DNA from: Breviolum minutum Mf 1.05b.01
Taxonomy: Eukaryota; Sar; Dinophyceae; Suessiales; Symbiodiniaceae
NCBI GenBank assembly: GCA_000507305.1
Contig: DF241652.1
Coordinates: 1 to 64,000, forward strand
Direction: 5' to 3'
Length of the DNA: 64,000 nt
Below the pieces are notes generated by a model. It was given only the letters and a program-made list of their open reading frames with translations. It was not told the origin of the DNA and made no database searches. The position numbers and the translations under genes are program-made. How positions within the stretch are numbered: position 1 is the stretch's first letter; each line of letters starts with the position of its first letter. Of this stretch, positions 37,224 through 48,500 are shown piece after piece.

Positions 37224-40200
37224 TCAGGCAATTTGGGAGAGTTTGGTGGATTCTGTAGTCCCTTCAGCTCCCACTTCCAGCAGCCCTACCTCAAAGACTG
37301 ATGCGGGGGCACGCAGTCCATTTTGTTGTCTGTACTTGATGATCTGCTGCACAGTCACCTCAACATTGAAAATCTCAAGCAATCTGAGGAATGCTTCGAA
37401 CCATTTCAGAGCTGAAGAAACTGAGGTCTCTGAGTCTCTAGCGATCGGAATACTATGAGCTCTCGCAAACTCCAGGCTATCATCCCGGCGGTACATCGTG
37501 CCATCATCATGCATCTGCAGTCGGTGTGCTTTGATCAAATTTCAAACAGAAAGGAAGACTGCAAGTCACATGAGTCACATGAGACATCAAGTCACACGTC
37601 ACATGCGAAGTTGTGAAAGAAGCAGTCTTATTCGCTTCATTGACATATTTTGGCACGTTTCGTTTTTTGCTTTGAGGGTAGGACCAACTCTGCCAAAACA
37701 CCGACAGGTGTCATGCCAGCGAGGCGGCAGAAATCGAAAGTGGATTCCGTATGTCCTGACAACAAATTGGCTGCACTGTGGTGAGTGGTGAGAATCAACT
37801 TCACTGGCACATAAGCCATGAACAAAACATCTGAGGTCAGTCGTGTCTCCCTGGTGTTTTCCACGCGCCGAACCTGGGCGGTCCAGAACTCCTCCAGGCC
37901 TTGCGCAAAGAGGAAAAAGATGGCCTGGCTTTGAGAAGTCCTGGCGAGATTCCACCAGCACCAAGGACACCAAGGAAACGGAAAGAGATTGAGTGTAATC
38001 ACTTCAACCATGTTCAACCTGAAGCTTTCTGCAAATTACCCAAACAATTTTGATTATCCATCTGCAAAACCTTGCCTCACTGTGGTGATTGAGGTCACAC
38101 AAAGCCTTGATCCAACATCTGCTGAAAGTAACCAATTCTGCATTTGGGCCTTGCCAAGCATTTGCTGATGAAGCTCAATTTAGTCTAAGTGGCTCTCGCT
38201 GTTGTGGCACGGTCAGCTGCAGATACTCCAGTTGAAGTTCCTGGGAGGAAATCCTGAAAGCAAGGTCGGTCAGTCAAAAAATGAAATGCGGCCTTTGCAA
38301 ATATTTGTTTGACCTGTTGCTTTTGGGGGTTTGCATACAACTGTCGCAAGTTCGGATGGAGTAATCTTAGCTCAAGACTGTCGAAACATAGAAGTTGGTG
38401 GCGTTTGCATCCGTGTTCTTCGTCGTTGCCTAAGCCAAAACCCCACAAAAGAACGACATGACACCGTTCTGATACTTGAGTGTGGCGAGGAAGCTATTTG
38501 CACTGGTATGTTGCAAGTTCACAGGCAAACCCGACGCACCTTTTCTGGAATGGGCATAGGCTAGAGCCAGTCAATTGATCGAACCGAAGCACTTTCTTCA
38601 CGGATGATCCTAATCTTCTGGTTGACACAGAGACCGTCCCCTCTGCAAATCTTCCGTGATGATCATTTTGTCCTGCTGCATCCTTGAAGGAATCATTGCC
38701 ATGTACAAGCAACTGCAATTGCTGGTGTTGCGGAAATCCTCTGTTTCGACCATCAGGCCATCTCAGTGATGCTTAGGAAATCATCTGGCATGCAATTACC
38801 CTTCAACTCGTTGCAGCTGCTGCATGCACACACCAGATTCACCATCGCATTGGTACCTCCCCGACAAAGCGGGATCCAATGATCGACTGTATCACCATCC
38901 TCTCCGCAATACCAACACTTGTATCCATCACGTTCCAGAATTTGATTCCTAACTTCCGAAGGCATTTTCCAGCGACTTTGCGACCGAATCTGAAGGACGT
39001 CAGGTGGTTTCCATTTCGCTGCATTGCCTCAAATGACTCAGCATTCGAAGGAAGTATGTTTCTAGAAAATCCAGGTTCCACTGCATTAGAGGATAGCAAA
39101 CCAAAAGAAAGGAGAACAATGCAGAAATGCCTTCAACAAAGCACTTGATTGGATTACAGTAGTTTTTTTACTTCCCCACCTGGCCCGCGCACTGCTGCTG
39201 CCAATTCGGTGAGGGAAATGCCAAGTGGATAGGCTTCAGGCGGTGCTTTGCTAGCAAGCAATTTGTCCTCAAGTAAACACCATCAAAGAGATTCAACGGC
39301 GTTCCAGGCCGGGAAGATAGCGAAAAAGTTGTCAGAAAGAAAACAGTCAGACTTTGACTTTGCTTCTTTTTTTGACTATACGAGTAGGTGAATGAGGGAT
39401 CACCGACAGTGAAGAGTCGTAGTATACAGTGCTTTGAAGAAACACGCAGGTGACAGAATCTGCAACATCGTTGGCCGAGTGTCAGCCACACCAACGATTC
39501 GTGATTGAAGACCCTTCCGCATCGCAAGTGGGGCCTTGTTATGAAAGACCACAAGCGGAGTTTCCAACTGCTTAAAGGCATCTTTGGTTTGACCAGCTGC
39601 GCCAAGAGCTTCCACGAAGAGGTCCAGCAAACGCAAAACTGAAGCATGTCCACGGAGAATTTGTGGAAGAAACTCCTTGCACACATTTTGCGCTTCAGAG
39701 AGCACTTGGCAAACCTTTGATGATAGCCTTGTTGACCTTCCACCAGGGCCGCGAAGCAGCTCTGCTGCAAGGGAGGTGGTATGTACCAAGTGCTTCACAA
39801 CATCCCCGGAGTTTTGAATATTCAGATCTTCAAACGTGGCCGAGAGATCAGACTCGCTTCTCTTTCGCGCCCTGGGCGTTTTCACAAACCTCAAGCTTGG
39901 CCTCAAGGAACTCGCAATCCTCAAGGTTGCCAGTGAAAGCCCCAAACAGCTGAATCTGCTGTACCTTCTACGGACACTTGCCACACTTGGAGGTGCTCCA
40001 ACCTTGATTCCCAAGATGGAAAGAAAACTTCAGGCAACAAGACTCTGGTCAAACTGACTTGACACTTGACAAACACAAAAAAAGGCCCAGCAAACTGCAA
40101 ACTCACTTGATAAAGATGTTTGCTGAACCAAGCATCTCCTCTGCAACACAGACTGTTGCCTTGAGCCAGCTGGCAGCTGGAGGCCCATTGCATCACCAGC

Positions 40201-40791
40201 TCCAAAAGAGTAGGGTGTGTTTGTGCAAGTGCATCCGCGAAAATATGAAAGTCGTCGATCTATGATCCTACACGGTAACTGCTTGATATCATACTGACTC
40301 CAAATATGCTCAACCTATATAGACTTAAACTCTTGCTTCTGGACTCTGGACTGACAGAACGAAGCACCAAACTCAACTCTGGCACAAAAAACTCTGGTCT
40401 GGTGCTGGCATGTTCTGAGGCTTGGTAGCTTCTTAAAAAGAGAAAAAACAGCCAACACTGCGGCCCAAGTCACTTGGTTATGAGAAGACTTGAGGGAGTA
40501 GAGGGTGAACAAAAGCTGGTCTTTGCTCTCGGTTCAATCAAAACATTGCCAGTCACAAGTCCCCAAAAGTGCTTGGGAGGGGCTTTGCTCTCAGTGAAAA
40601 GATCAGCCTTGCAAACCATAGGTCCCCGAAAATCCCGAAAGTGCTTGGGAAGGGCTTTCTCGGTGAAAAGAGTAATAACCTTTGCAAACTACTTCCCCAA
40701 AAGGAGGACGAGGACGAGGACGAGGACGAGGCCGATGACGATGACGATGACGATCACGATGGCGATGGCGATGAGAATGAGGATGAGGATC

Positions 40792-40867
<76 letters not shown>

Positions 40868-41830
40868 TGACGATGACGACGACGATTTTGATGGTATGCT
40901 GAGAGGATCAGGAGGAGGAGGAGGAGTACGATGACAAGGACAATGATGACCGACAATCCTGAGGTCTTTGACCCTTGTCTCCCCAAACTCTCAAAGCTGA
41001 CTTGCATGTGGTGAAGCATCTGCCAAGAGACCAAATAAATCAAACCCTGAGACACATGTCGCAGACAACTTCTTTGAGATTTGAAGGAAGGTGGGTTGCT
41101 CTCATTCTGGCCAAAGGGTTTGATTAATTTGTCCATCCACGTATGATGATGATAGAGCCTAAGACCCCCCGGCAGGTGGAACTACCTTCCCCAAGCAAAA
41201 ACACTGTTTTTGTGAGGGGTAGCCCCCCTCTTCACCTGATTTTTCTGATCAGTCAATCAGGCAAAAATGGCCCAAAGACATGTGTTGAGGTCTGGGCAGG
41301 ATGCAAGCCGAAGTGCTCTAATCTCTCCTGCAGCATCAGCTGATGTTGGGGGAAACCAAATTGCTTAAGGAGACGGATCGGCCAGGCCCAGCCTTGTCGG
41401 CGACAATACAAACAATTCCAGTGGTGTGTCGAATAGCGAATGCCATCTGTGCAGCCTCGGGACCCAAGTTGAACCAATCAAGGAATGCTTCACCGGTAGA
41501 TGGGTACATTGCAATTAGGGCCACGGCAGTCACAGATTCTGCTGGCAAAATCAAATCACATTCGTCCTGCAGCTCTGGACCAGAATTGATCTTGAAGAGA
41601 AGGGGACACCAGGACCCTGTGCAACCTGTGTCCAGGTCCCCCTCAGATGTTTCAATGCCAATGTTGCCCATGCTTCATCTGGAAACTGTTGAAAGGCTAG
41701 TGGTCCTCTCGGTCATCACTGTCCATGACCATCACAAATTCACCTCGCTTGAATGCCCGAAGGGCTTCCTGGCTACCAAAGGATGCCAGCAGTTTGCAAA
41801 CTGACGGAAACAGCTGGTTCAGCAAGCCTC
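37224..41830 (-). CDS. ribB: 3,4-dihydroxy-2-butanone-4-phosphate synthase (riboflavin biosynthesis)
   Basis: Converts ribulose 5-phosphate to the four-carbon riboflavin precursor plus formate. Exons join in frame: ...VMVMDSDDRE (ends 41706) + DECDLILPAESVTA (41566-41525) + AAQMAFAIRHTTGIVCI (41455-41405) + LMLQERLEHFGLHP (from 41339); then PGTSTGVSAADRATT (from 38253); DFSKPGHLFPLCARPGGVLD (to 37874) + GHTESTFDFCRLAGM (37755-37685) + MHDDGTMYRRDDSLEFARAH (37514-37443) + VTVQQIIKYRQQN (37358 on), stop at 37224. Donors are GA, GT and GC. The DDEDRENEGD-like metal/substrate loop reads DDREDECD, with G replaced by C. The segment before GTSTG and the link before DFSKPGH are not located; an ITTVRQGFADG frame at about 38090-38055 might contribute. 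No GTP cyclohydrolase II domain follows. The two halves lie 3 kb apart with an HNH ORF between them, so two gene fragments remain possible. Confidence 0.8.
38753..39046 (-). CDS. HNH endonuclease-domain protein (C-terminal exon)
   Basis: Open frame from about 39046 to the stop at 38753. After a basic lead-in (VLQIRSQSRWKMPSEVRNQI) comes a full HNH signature: LERDGYKCWYCG (C-x2-C), DTVDHWIPLCRGGTN (catalytic DH, then RGGTN), NLVCACSSCNELKGN (second C-x2-C and N). The zinc-binding cysteines and the DH pair are intact, so a nuclease fold is expected. The frame is open upstream past the internal ATG at 38965 and begins near an AG at about 39047, so this is probably a 3' exon. The 5' part may be the ORF at 39400-40014. 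It sits on the same strand between the two halves of ribB. Function unknown; HNH domains occur in homing endonucleases, repair proteins and organelle nucleases. Confidence 0.8.
39400..40014 (-). CDS. unrecognised protein with possible targeting peptide; perhaps 5' part of the HNH gene
   Basis: 204-codon frame starting at ATG 40014. The first 55 residues are basic and rich in S/R/L (VRRRYSRFSCLGLSLATLRI), compatible with a mitochondrial or plastid transit peptide. The following helical region (VVKHLVHTTSLAAELLRGPG; VLRLLDLFVEALGAAGQTKD) has no recognised domain. A further possible exon lies at about 39255-39170 (YPLGISLTELAAAVRGPGG), then the HNH exon. Linking these is inferred from order and strand only. 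The last residues before the stop at 39400 are probably intronic. Confidence 0.45.
   Translation of the reverse strand: MGIKVGAPPSVASVRRRYSRFSCLGLSLATLRIASSLRPSLRFVKTPRARKRSESDLSATFEDLNIQNSGDVVKHLVHTTSLAAELLRGPGGRSTRLSSKVCQVLSEAQNVCKEFLPQILRGHASVLRLLDLFVEALGAAGQTKDAFKQLETPLVVFHNKAPLAMRKGLQSRIVGVADTRPTMLQILSPACFFKALYTTTLHCR
40708..40935 (+). repeat. GAGGAC / GATGAC / GAT / GAC microsatellite
   Basis: Compound purine-rich trinucleotide array: (GAGGAC)n, (GATGAC)n, (ATG)n, (ACG)n, (GATGAC)n, and a short GAGGAG tail. All frames across it are open and encode D/E, R/T/M or H/R runs. It lies in the 3 kb between the two ribB halves. Confidence 0.95.
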
Positions 41831-41899
41831 CATGGAAGACCACGACATTGAGGGGCAATCTCAGGTTTTTGACAAGGCCTGGACAAGAGAAGACAGACA

Positions 41900-42940
41900 A
41901 AGAATGTGCAGTGACAACATCAAATTGTTGTTCTTAGTGAACAAAAGAACTGCAGCTAGACATGCAAAACATACAAGAATGAAAGCTTTGAATACCACGA
42001 GCACTTTTGCCCCATAAAAGCCCCCCGCCTGGATACAGTTTTGTGGCAATGTTTGACAGCTTCGAGCCACAGTCAAAGTGTAGTGTTTTTTTGGGGTAAT
42101 GAAGAGGTCACGACACAAATAGCTCCCTCCCAACAACTCTTTGCAATTCATGCAAATCTCCTTTGCAAATGGCCATTTTCCACCACTTACCCGATGCGAA
42201 ATGAGCTTTGCAGGCGATCTTTGCTGCCTGAAGCTGTAGCATTTGGCCTTTCAAGCTGCCTGAGCAGTCCTTTTGGATCCAAAAACCACGATCTTCAAAT
42301 CCACTGCTTTACAACGGTTGCCAAAGTATCTTTCTTGGGTATTCCAGAAATCACAAATGAAAACTAAAGATGTGAAATGATATGAAATGATCTGCATGAA
42401 ATTCGGAATGCCAGCTTGCAACTCGACTTGGACCCCAAATCTAGCGAGCTTCTGCACGAAGCGCGTTTCGAAGCTCCTGCACCTGCGAGACAAAGGGAAG
42501 TGAAATCGCTACAAGACCTATAAAACTCTATTCCAGCAACGAAAGGACTTGCTCGAAGTTACAAATAAGGTTCACATCAAAGCGCAAAGATAACGTTCAC
42601 TTCTTGGAGCAAGTTATATGCATCGCAAACCCACAGGTTATACACATGTCACATGTTCATGTTCTGATGGAGACTTACGTGTCACCGTGTCACCCTATCT
42701 AAGTCTTCAAAGTATCTGGAGTATCCAAAACAGAGCTGTTCGAACCGTGCAACACCAAGTCCTGGAGATTGTTTAAAAAAATTGTCTCTAGTGATGGAGG
42801 GTCATGGCTGACAGATTCTAGTCACACAGTCACCCTCAACTGTCAAGAGCTGTATATCTTCAATAAGCAGGTAAGCAGGAAGTGGTTGGGACCCCCTCTT
42901 TGCTCTTGAATATCGGTGTGGTCGTTTCTACCAAAATGGC
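41900..42940. other. Spacer upstream of ribB
   Basis: No recognised protein on either strand. It should hold the 5' part of ribB (start codon and any targeting peptide not identified) and the 3' UTR of the gene ending at 42944. Short frames (for example 41861-42151 minus) show no motif. Confidence 0.4.
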
Positions 42941-42943
42941 AGG

Positions 42944-43322
42944 TTAAAGCTCATTGATATGAGGCAAAGCTCCGAAGGGGTATAGGCTGCTGGATGTGAC
43001 TAGTGATTCGATGATTGGAAAGTCACTCCACACCTTCTTGTAGCCGCCTTCTGCGTGTGCCTTTGCTAAGCGGCGACAGTCGTCTTCAGCAACATCCCGC
43101 TCAAAGCGGAGAGGTCCTTCAACCAGAGTAGAGAAGCAGACTTTTGAGCAGAATGTACCATGTTTTTTGTCAATGAAATTTACCCTGGTATGATTCGGTT
43201 AGATTTCGTGTCCTCTAACGCAAATAGTTCCAGGCCGCAAAGGAGGCAGGCGAGGAACGTAGATCTCTGAAAGATAAGTCTGGGCCTTAGAAAGCGAACG
43301 CAACCACTTCATCGTTGGCATC
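42944..43322 (-). CDS. unrecognised protein, two exons
   Basis: Strongly coding by appearance but of unknown family. The upstream frame from ATG 43322 reads MPTMKWLRSLSKAQTYLSEI, then VPRLPPLRPGTICVRGHEI before a stop or donor near 43202. The second exon begins after AG at 43185: VNFIDKKHGTFCSKVCFSTL, then VEGPLRFERDVAEDDCRRLA and KAHAEGGYKK. It either uses a GT donor at 43033 or continues as VWSDFPIIESLVTSSSLYPF to a TAA at 42944. No ATG-initiated frame covers the second exon, so it is easily missed. The start may be further upstream (43287-43553 has another minus frame). Confidence 0.5.
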
Positions 43323-43559
43323 TCCTTCCTGTCCATGACTAGGGGAGTCACCCCTGCTCTGGTGACTATGCCGTCCACGACCTCGGAAAGGGTATAGCAA
43401 GATGCGGAAAGAAGCGTTCAAGTGTCCCGATGCCAAGGCAAAAAGAAAAGGTGGCATGCAATGATAAGTCACAAGCCTTTGTTTGAACTTCTCCTGCACA
43501 TGCTGCACATGCTGGCACAGAAGCATGGCTTTCAATAGAATGAAGAAGTGCAAATGAAT

Positions 43560-44440
43560 CCGTACAACACAAGACTTCTGAGACGCCCGAAAAATGCAGA
43601 TGAAGTCACAGTAGTCAGGTTTTACAAGTCTAGTCCGCTATAGTCTAGTCCATCAGATTTATTAGCAGCATCCTGTACTTCCAGACCGCGATGCAAACAC
43701 TGGACCTAAAGAATCAAGTGTTATTGACAGGACCAAAGAATCAAGACAGGCAAACGCTGGAAGTAGTGGAGTTCAACTCTTAAATCAAACCACTCAGTGA
43801 TTCAACGCAATACAAGTGATGATCATGAATTCCCAGGATACCTGGGTCAGGAGCATCAGCACTTTGAGATTCTTTGACTGGGTCCTTCAGAGATGAATCT
43901 TCCATCGACCAACTGAGAGAGATTGAGAAAGGTGCAATCAATTTGCAGTGCATCCAAGCTGCTCCTCGGGCAATGGAGAACGTCGCTCTCTGCTGGTCCT
44001 CTGCTTATAAACAGCCATGGCAGTAAACCCCCCTGCAATACTGCGTAGCACCCACCTGCCATTTCTACCAGGCGACCGTGACCGCCTGAGCCATCAAAAA
44101 AAGTGGCTCAAAAGTGGCTTTTGTAGCCCAAAAAAACATGGCTATTCAACAGTGCAGAATGGGGTTTCTCGACCTTAAAGCAGAGCTAAGGCTAAGAGGC
44201 AAAGCTAAGCAGCTAGGCCAAGATGTCAGTCATGTCATATCAGCTGCCAACCTGTCTCCAGATCGCCTTCCTCGAGACGGAGAACGCCTCTCGGCATGCA
44301 CGGGAAGACTCGGAAAGCCACTGGAAGATACAGGAAGGTACATGCGGAAAGCCAAAGAAAAGCTTCAGAAAATACTTGGTAGCAAAAAGAGCTGAAAACA
44401 GTTGCTATATGATTTTGTTTTAGTCGTCAGTTGTACTACC
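43560..44440. other. Spacer without a recognised gene
   Basis: Only short frames on both strands. A plus-strand frame at 44114-44395 (MAFVAQKNMAIQQCRMGFLD, lysine-rich end) is the longest but lacks any domain and runs against the gene direction of the window. Confidence 0.35.
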
Positions 44441-44446
44441 TGGTAA

Positions 44447-44932
44447 CTACCTCTCATTCACAGGCCTTGGGGAGGTCCTTCTTGGACTTCCTGCCACAGT
44501 ATTTGCCATCAAAACAACTCCTGGAGTCCTAGAAATTTTACGTTTTCTCAGCATTGCACCTTTTGAAAATCTTTCAGTATCAAAATCATCTTTGATATTC
44601 TTGGAGTCGATCCTGTCGATATTTGAAACCAGCTTCAGGTCACTGCGTGCAGGACTTTTTGTTAACCCCATGTTCGTTGAAATCTGGACAAAATCAACTC
44701 AACTTTGTCCCCCGTCAAGTGTTCACAACAGCATATCAGCGAATCGGTCTGATGGCTTGAAAGAGTTTTGGAAGTTTGATGAAGTTTGTTCTGAGACATG
44801 CATTTGCTTCTGCGTTGATACTGACACTCCACTTAATAACCCGCTCGCGACCTTGCCTCGTCTGCCTCTGCTTCTACTCCTGACATGTTGGAATGCTTGA
44901 AATGTGATTGGAATGTCACCTATCAAAGTCAC
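44447..44932 (-). CDS. small basic protein of unknown function
   Basis: Two minus-strand frames probably joined by a short intron: 44932-44723 (RSRSRGRRGKVASGLLSGVS, then SNFQNSFKPSDRF), and a second frame entered through a TTTTGTCCAG acceptor at about 44682 (ISTNMGLTKSPARSDLKLVS, RKRKISRTPGVVLMANTVAG, ending SPRRTSPRPVNER and a stop at 44447). The product is basic and serine-rich with short RKRK/RSRSRGRR clusters, compatible with a nuclear protein. No domain is recognised. Confidence 0.45.
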
Positions 44933-44999
44933 AGCAACAGCTCCTCGACCGGGATGGTGAAAAGTAGGGCATCACCCCCTGTCTGCAAGAACACTTAAG

Positions 45000-45560
45000 G
45001 CTGAGCACAATCACATACTACATACGGGTTCCACTGCAGCTGCTCGGCCACTGATTGAAACGACATGACCCGCCTCGCGCTGTTCAGGCGCTCTGTTTGA
45101 AAATCATGTTCCAGCTTGGCTGCAGAATCTTTGCTTCCTAGTGTAGATTACAAACTGTGCCAAACGTGTTACTCCTACACTCCTACAAACCTAGCAAAAA
45201 ACGTCAAAAATGGCCACGAAGCCAACACCGACCTTTGGTGTTGTGCCCGGGTGCATCGAGGGCTTTGCGAAGCATAACAATAAATACGTAGCATGATGCA
45301 ATAAATGGCCAGTCGTTTCAAGGTCCGTCCTACTCGATAGCTTGATGTTTAAAGTGCTATGACGAATGTAAACACATGAAATGGTGATGTGACATGGACA
45401 TGAAGGAGGAATCACAGTTGGACACGCAGCCCACGACATTTTCCACCAATCATGGAAAATCAGAGGCCAGGTCATAGCGATTTGCTACGAGCTAAACTCC
45501 GGGGAGAACCCACGGCATGTCATTAACTATCATTAACTGATCGCGATCGCCTACTCCAGA
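45000..45560. other. Spacer, possible 3' end of the BASS gene
   Basis: No recognised coding sequence. It may hold the last BASS exon and 3' UTR. A minus frame at 45191-45475 has no transporter-like features. Confidence 0.35.
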
Positions 45561-45581
45561 AAGCAGCAAAGGCACTTCCCA

Positions 45582-48500
45582 CTATCGCACTCCAAACCTT
45601 TGCTGCAAAGAAACAGGACAATTTCCTGCAACAAAAAAGCCATACAAATTTTTGTACCAATTTCGTATGTTTCGACACATCAAGGGAACCCGGACAACAC
45701 TGACTGCTGCTGGCACGCGCACCTGAGCACCATCAAGATGCTCAACTGATGGAAATTGCCGCAAGTTGATTTATCAAGTCCACCTTTTCAAGACCTGAAA
45801 CAAGGTTTGGACCAGAAAGTTGGAGAAATGAAGCACTGCCAGAAGATAGCCAACAGCCTGAAGCTCAAAAGTCTATGCGTGTTTTACACAGTGGAATGTG
45901 AAGAGTGCCAAGGGACAAGCATATTCATACGCAGGTTTGGAAGCTTTGCGAGTTTCAAAGCAAAATCTCTGAAAGTGGAACATACGGACTCTAGAACGTA
46001 TTTTGTATAACTACACCAGTATAGACCCCAAGCATAACATATCATATCATATCATATCAGATCATATCATATCATATTATATCATATTAAATCATAGGAA
46101 ATTATATCATATCATCTTATATCATATCATCTTATTGGTAAACCTGTTTGTGGAATAAAGTATAGATATCGTAGATACATACGCACTTTTGCATGCATGT
46201 CACAATCTGGAAGTTATGACGCTCAGAAAAGCTGTTCAGGTCTGCACGCTGCTCTTCATTGAAGTTTCAATAGCAACTGTTCGACAAGCTGATTGCCTCA
46301 ACCTCCAAGACTGCGACATCTCGATTCTAGTCTCACGCGTACCAGGTAGCAACATCACAAAATGCATCATGCGCCTGGCTGCCATTGCAAGCAAATAGCC
46401 AGCAGTACCTAGGCTTGCAAATCAGAAAGAAGAACACAAGAATATCATCTGGTAGCATGTTGAATGTCCCTGCCAATCCGCGTGAATGAAGGTGATGCGG
46501 ACGACATACGTCCGACAAATAAGTGTGGAAAAGTCTTGCAGGTAAAACTCACAGTGCAAGATACCCCCGAAGATGTGCAGGCAGAGTATGGCCAGCTGCA
46601 AACTCCAACCTCCAGAATCGCACATGTTTGTTTTCTGCATCTGGTTCTGGTTCAAACAAGGTTTTCTTGCCTCTGCTAGAGTTCATCTGCATTCTCTTAT
46701 ACAGTATTCCATGCAAAGCAGTTTCGGAAAAAGGTTAGAAAAGGTAGGTTCTTCAGAACGTGCCTGCCGAGAGAATGTATGGCTGGCATGACGCCACAGA
46801 GGAACCGACCTTGGTACGTTGGTTTCATGCAGCAAGACGTGAGTTTGATGACTTTCAATAGAAACAACGACTGATGTCTGGAGCTGAGGTTCACTCAATG
46901 ACGCAAGTGGCCAAAACTCCCAAGACTGGAGTAAACCTTGAAGCCCTTGCAAACTATCCAGCTGCTGGCACACACACCAACACATATACGTCACACCCTC
47001 ATGCATTTACTTTCAATTTCTTTCTTCAAGCTGTCACAACCAGAAAGACTCATATTTGCTGATGTTGGACGGTCAGTTTTTGTGGCAGGCGCACTGTTTT
47101 TCAGCTGTCCCACTTCCTTTTTTTTGAGGAGGTCTCGAACGAAATGCGGCTTTGAGAGATAGCCAAGGCGCAATATTTGGTGAAGTTGTAGTGTCACTCT
47201 TCGTGGCAAGCGCAATATCTAGCCAACTTGGATTGTCACTTTTCGTGTCAGGCGGAGTATGTGGTGAAGTTGGACAGGCCTTTGACTTTCTTGCTTCTCA
47301 CATTTGAGTCTGCTCATGAAACCGGGAACACAAAAGAAAACAAAACGCAGCAGGCTGTTACGGTTTCTTTGCCTTCGTTCACTGTAACTTTCGCGAACTG
47401 ACTGAGATGCGCGGTCTCTGCTCATGTATGGGGTCGTGCTCCACCAGATCTGTAGGCAGTTCTTTCCCCTTGTTTGTTTGTAGGCACGTTTCCTTTTGAA
47501 ACTTCCGCCCCCGGCCCGCCCGGATACCACTGGTATCTAAATGTAGACACATATAATATACGGTACAAGTAGAAGAACCAAGAAGGCACAAACGTACAAT
47601 ACGATGCGCTGGTTTCATAGCCCTGCTACAGGGCAGGGCACACCAAGGTGGAGCATGTTTCTTTGCAAACACAAGGGCCTCGAAGACGTATCAGGCAGCC
47701 ACTGCTTGAAGGCTAGGCCAACAATTGTTGGTGCCAAGACCACCTGGCTTTGGGCTTGGAACGCATACCAACAGGTTCGAATGTAAAAATGTATATATTA
47801 AAATAGATTCAGTCGCAACTAGCATCCTTGAAGGGCCTTTTTGTGGTGCTCCGCAGGTGCATTGAAAAAGTGGTAATGTAGGCAGAAGCTCTTCCCAAAT
47901 CCAACATGTTTTTCAATATCGGCAAAGATCAACTTCCACAAGCAACTGATGTGCTTCACATGTCTGCATGTTCACCATTGAACACCCCAAATCAGCAAAC
48001 CACCTTGATTGTGGAGACAATGATGCCAATTGCATCCACTGAAACAACGGTTCCCAAGATACATTGGGCCTTAGCTTCCAGGCACTTTCCAATCAAAAAA
48101 ACAAGTCAAGCACTTTGACCAAGGGCTAGGCAATTAAAGGTGTGGCCACAATGCACAAGAGGGTTGTGGACATTGTCATCAACACACTCAAGGCCACATC
48201 ACCTCCAGCCTTGACAAAAGGGGTCCATTGGGGACTTGGGCAACTACGAAACTTGAGTCAAGCATTGGGAAGATTGAGGATCCCTTCCTAATTTCTTTCA
48301 AGTTGCTTTTTTTGCAAAAAATCTCAATCAAAGCGTTTACAGCTCAGGACCTGGCAATCAAGGTACACAAATTAGATGTGTGTCCACCATTGATGGAGCC
48401 AATCAGCACAAGCCCAGCAAGCGTTGGTGCATCCGCCCTTGGCCAGCTTGAATTTCTTGGCCAAACTATCAACTTTCAAGACTGCAACCCACCTGATCAA

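Noticed and set aside
39168..39770. Minus-strand ORF of 200 codons
   Set aside because: Largely an alternate-frame shadow of the 39400-40014 ORF; composition (W/C/F-rich) is unlike a real protein.
40474..40934. Plus-strand ORFs of 142 and 121 codons (MT- or D-rich)
   Set aside because: Mostly the GAC/GAT microsatellite; the unique 5' parts show no domain and oppose the gene direction.
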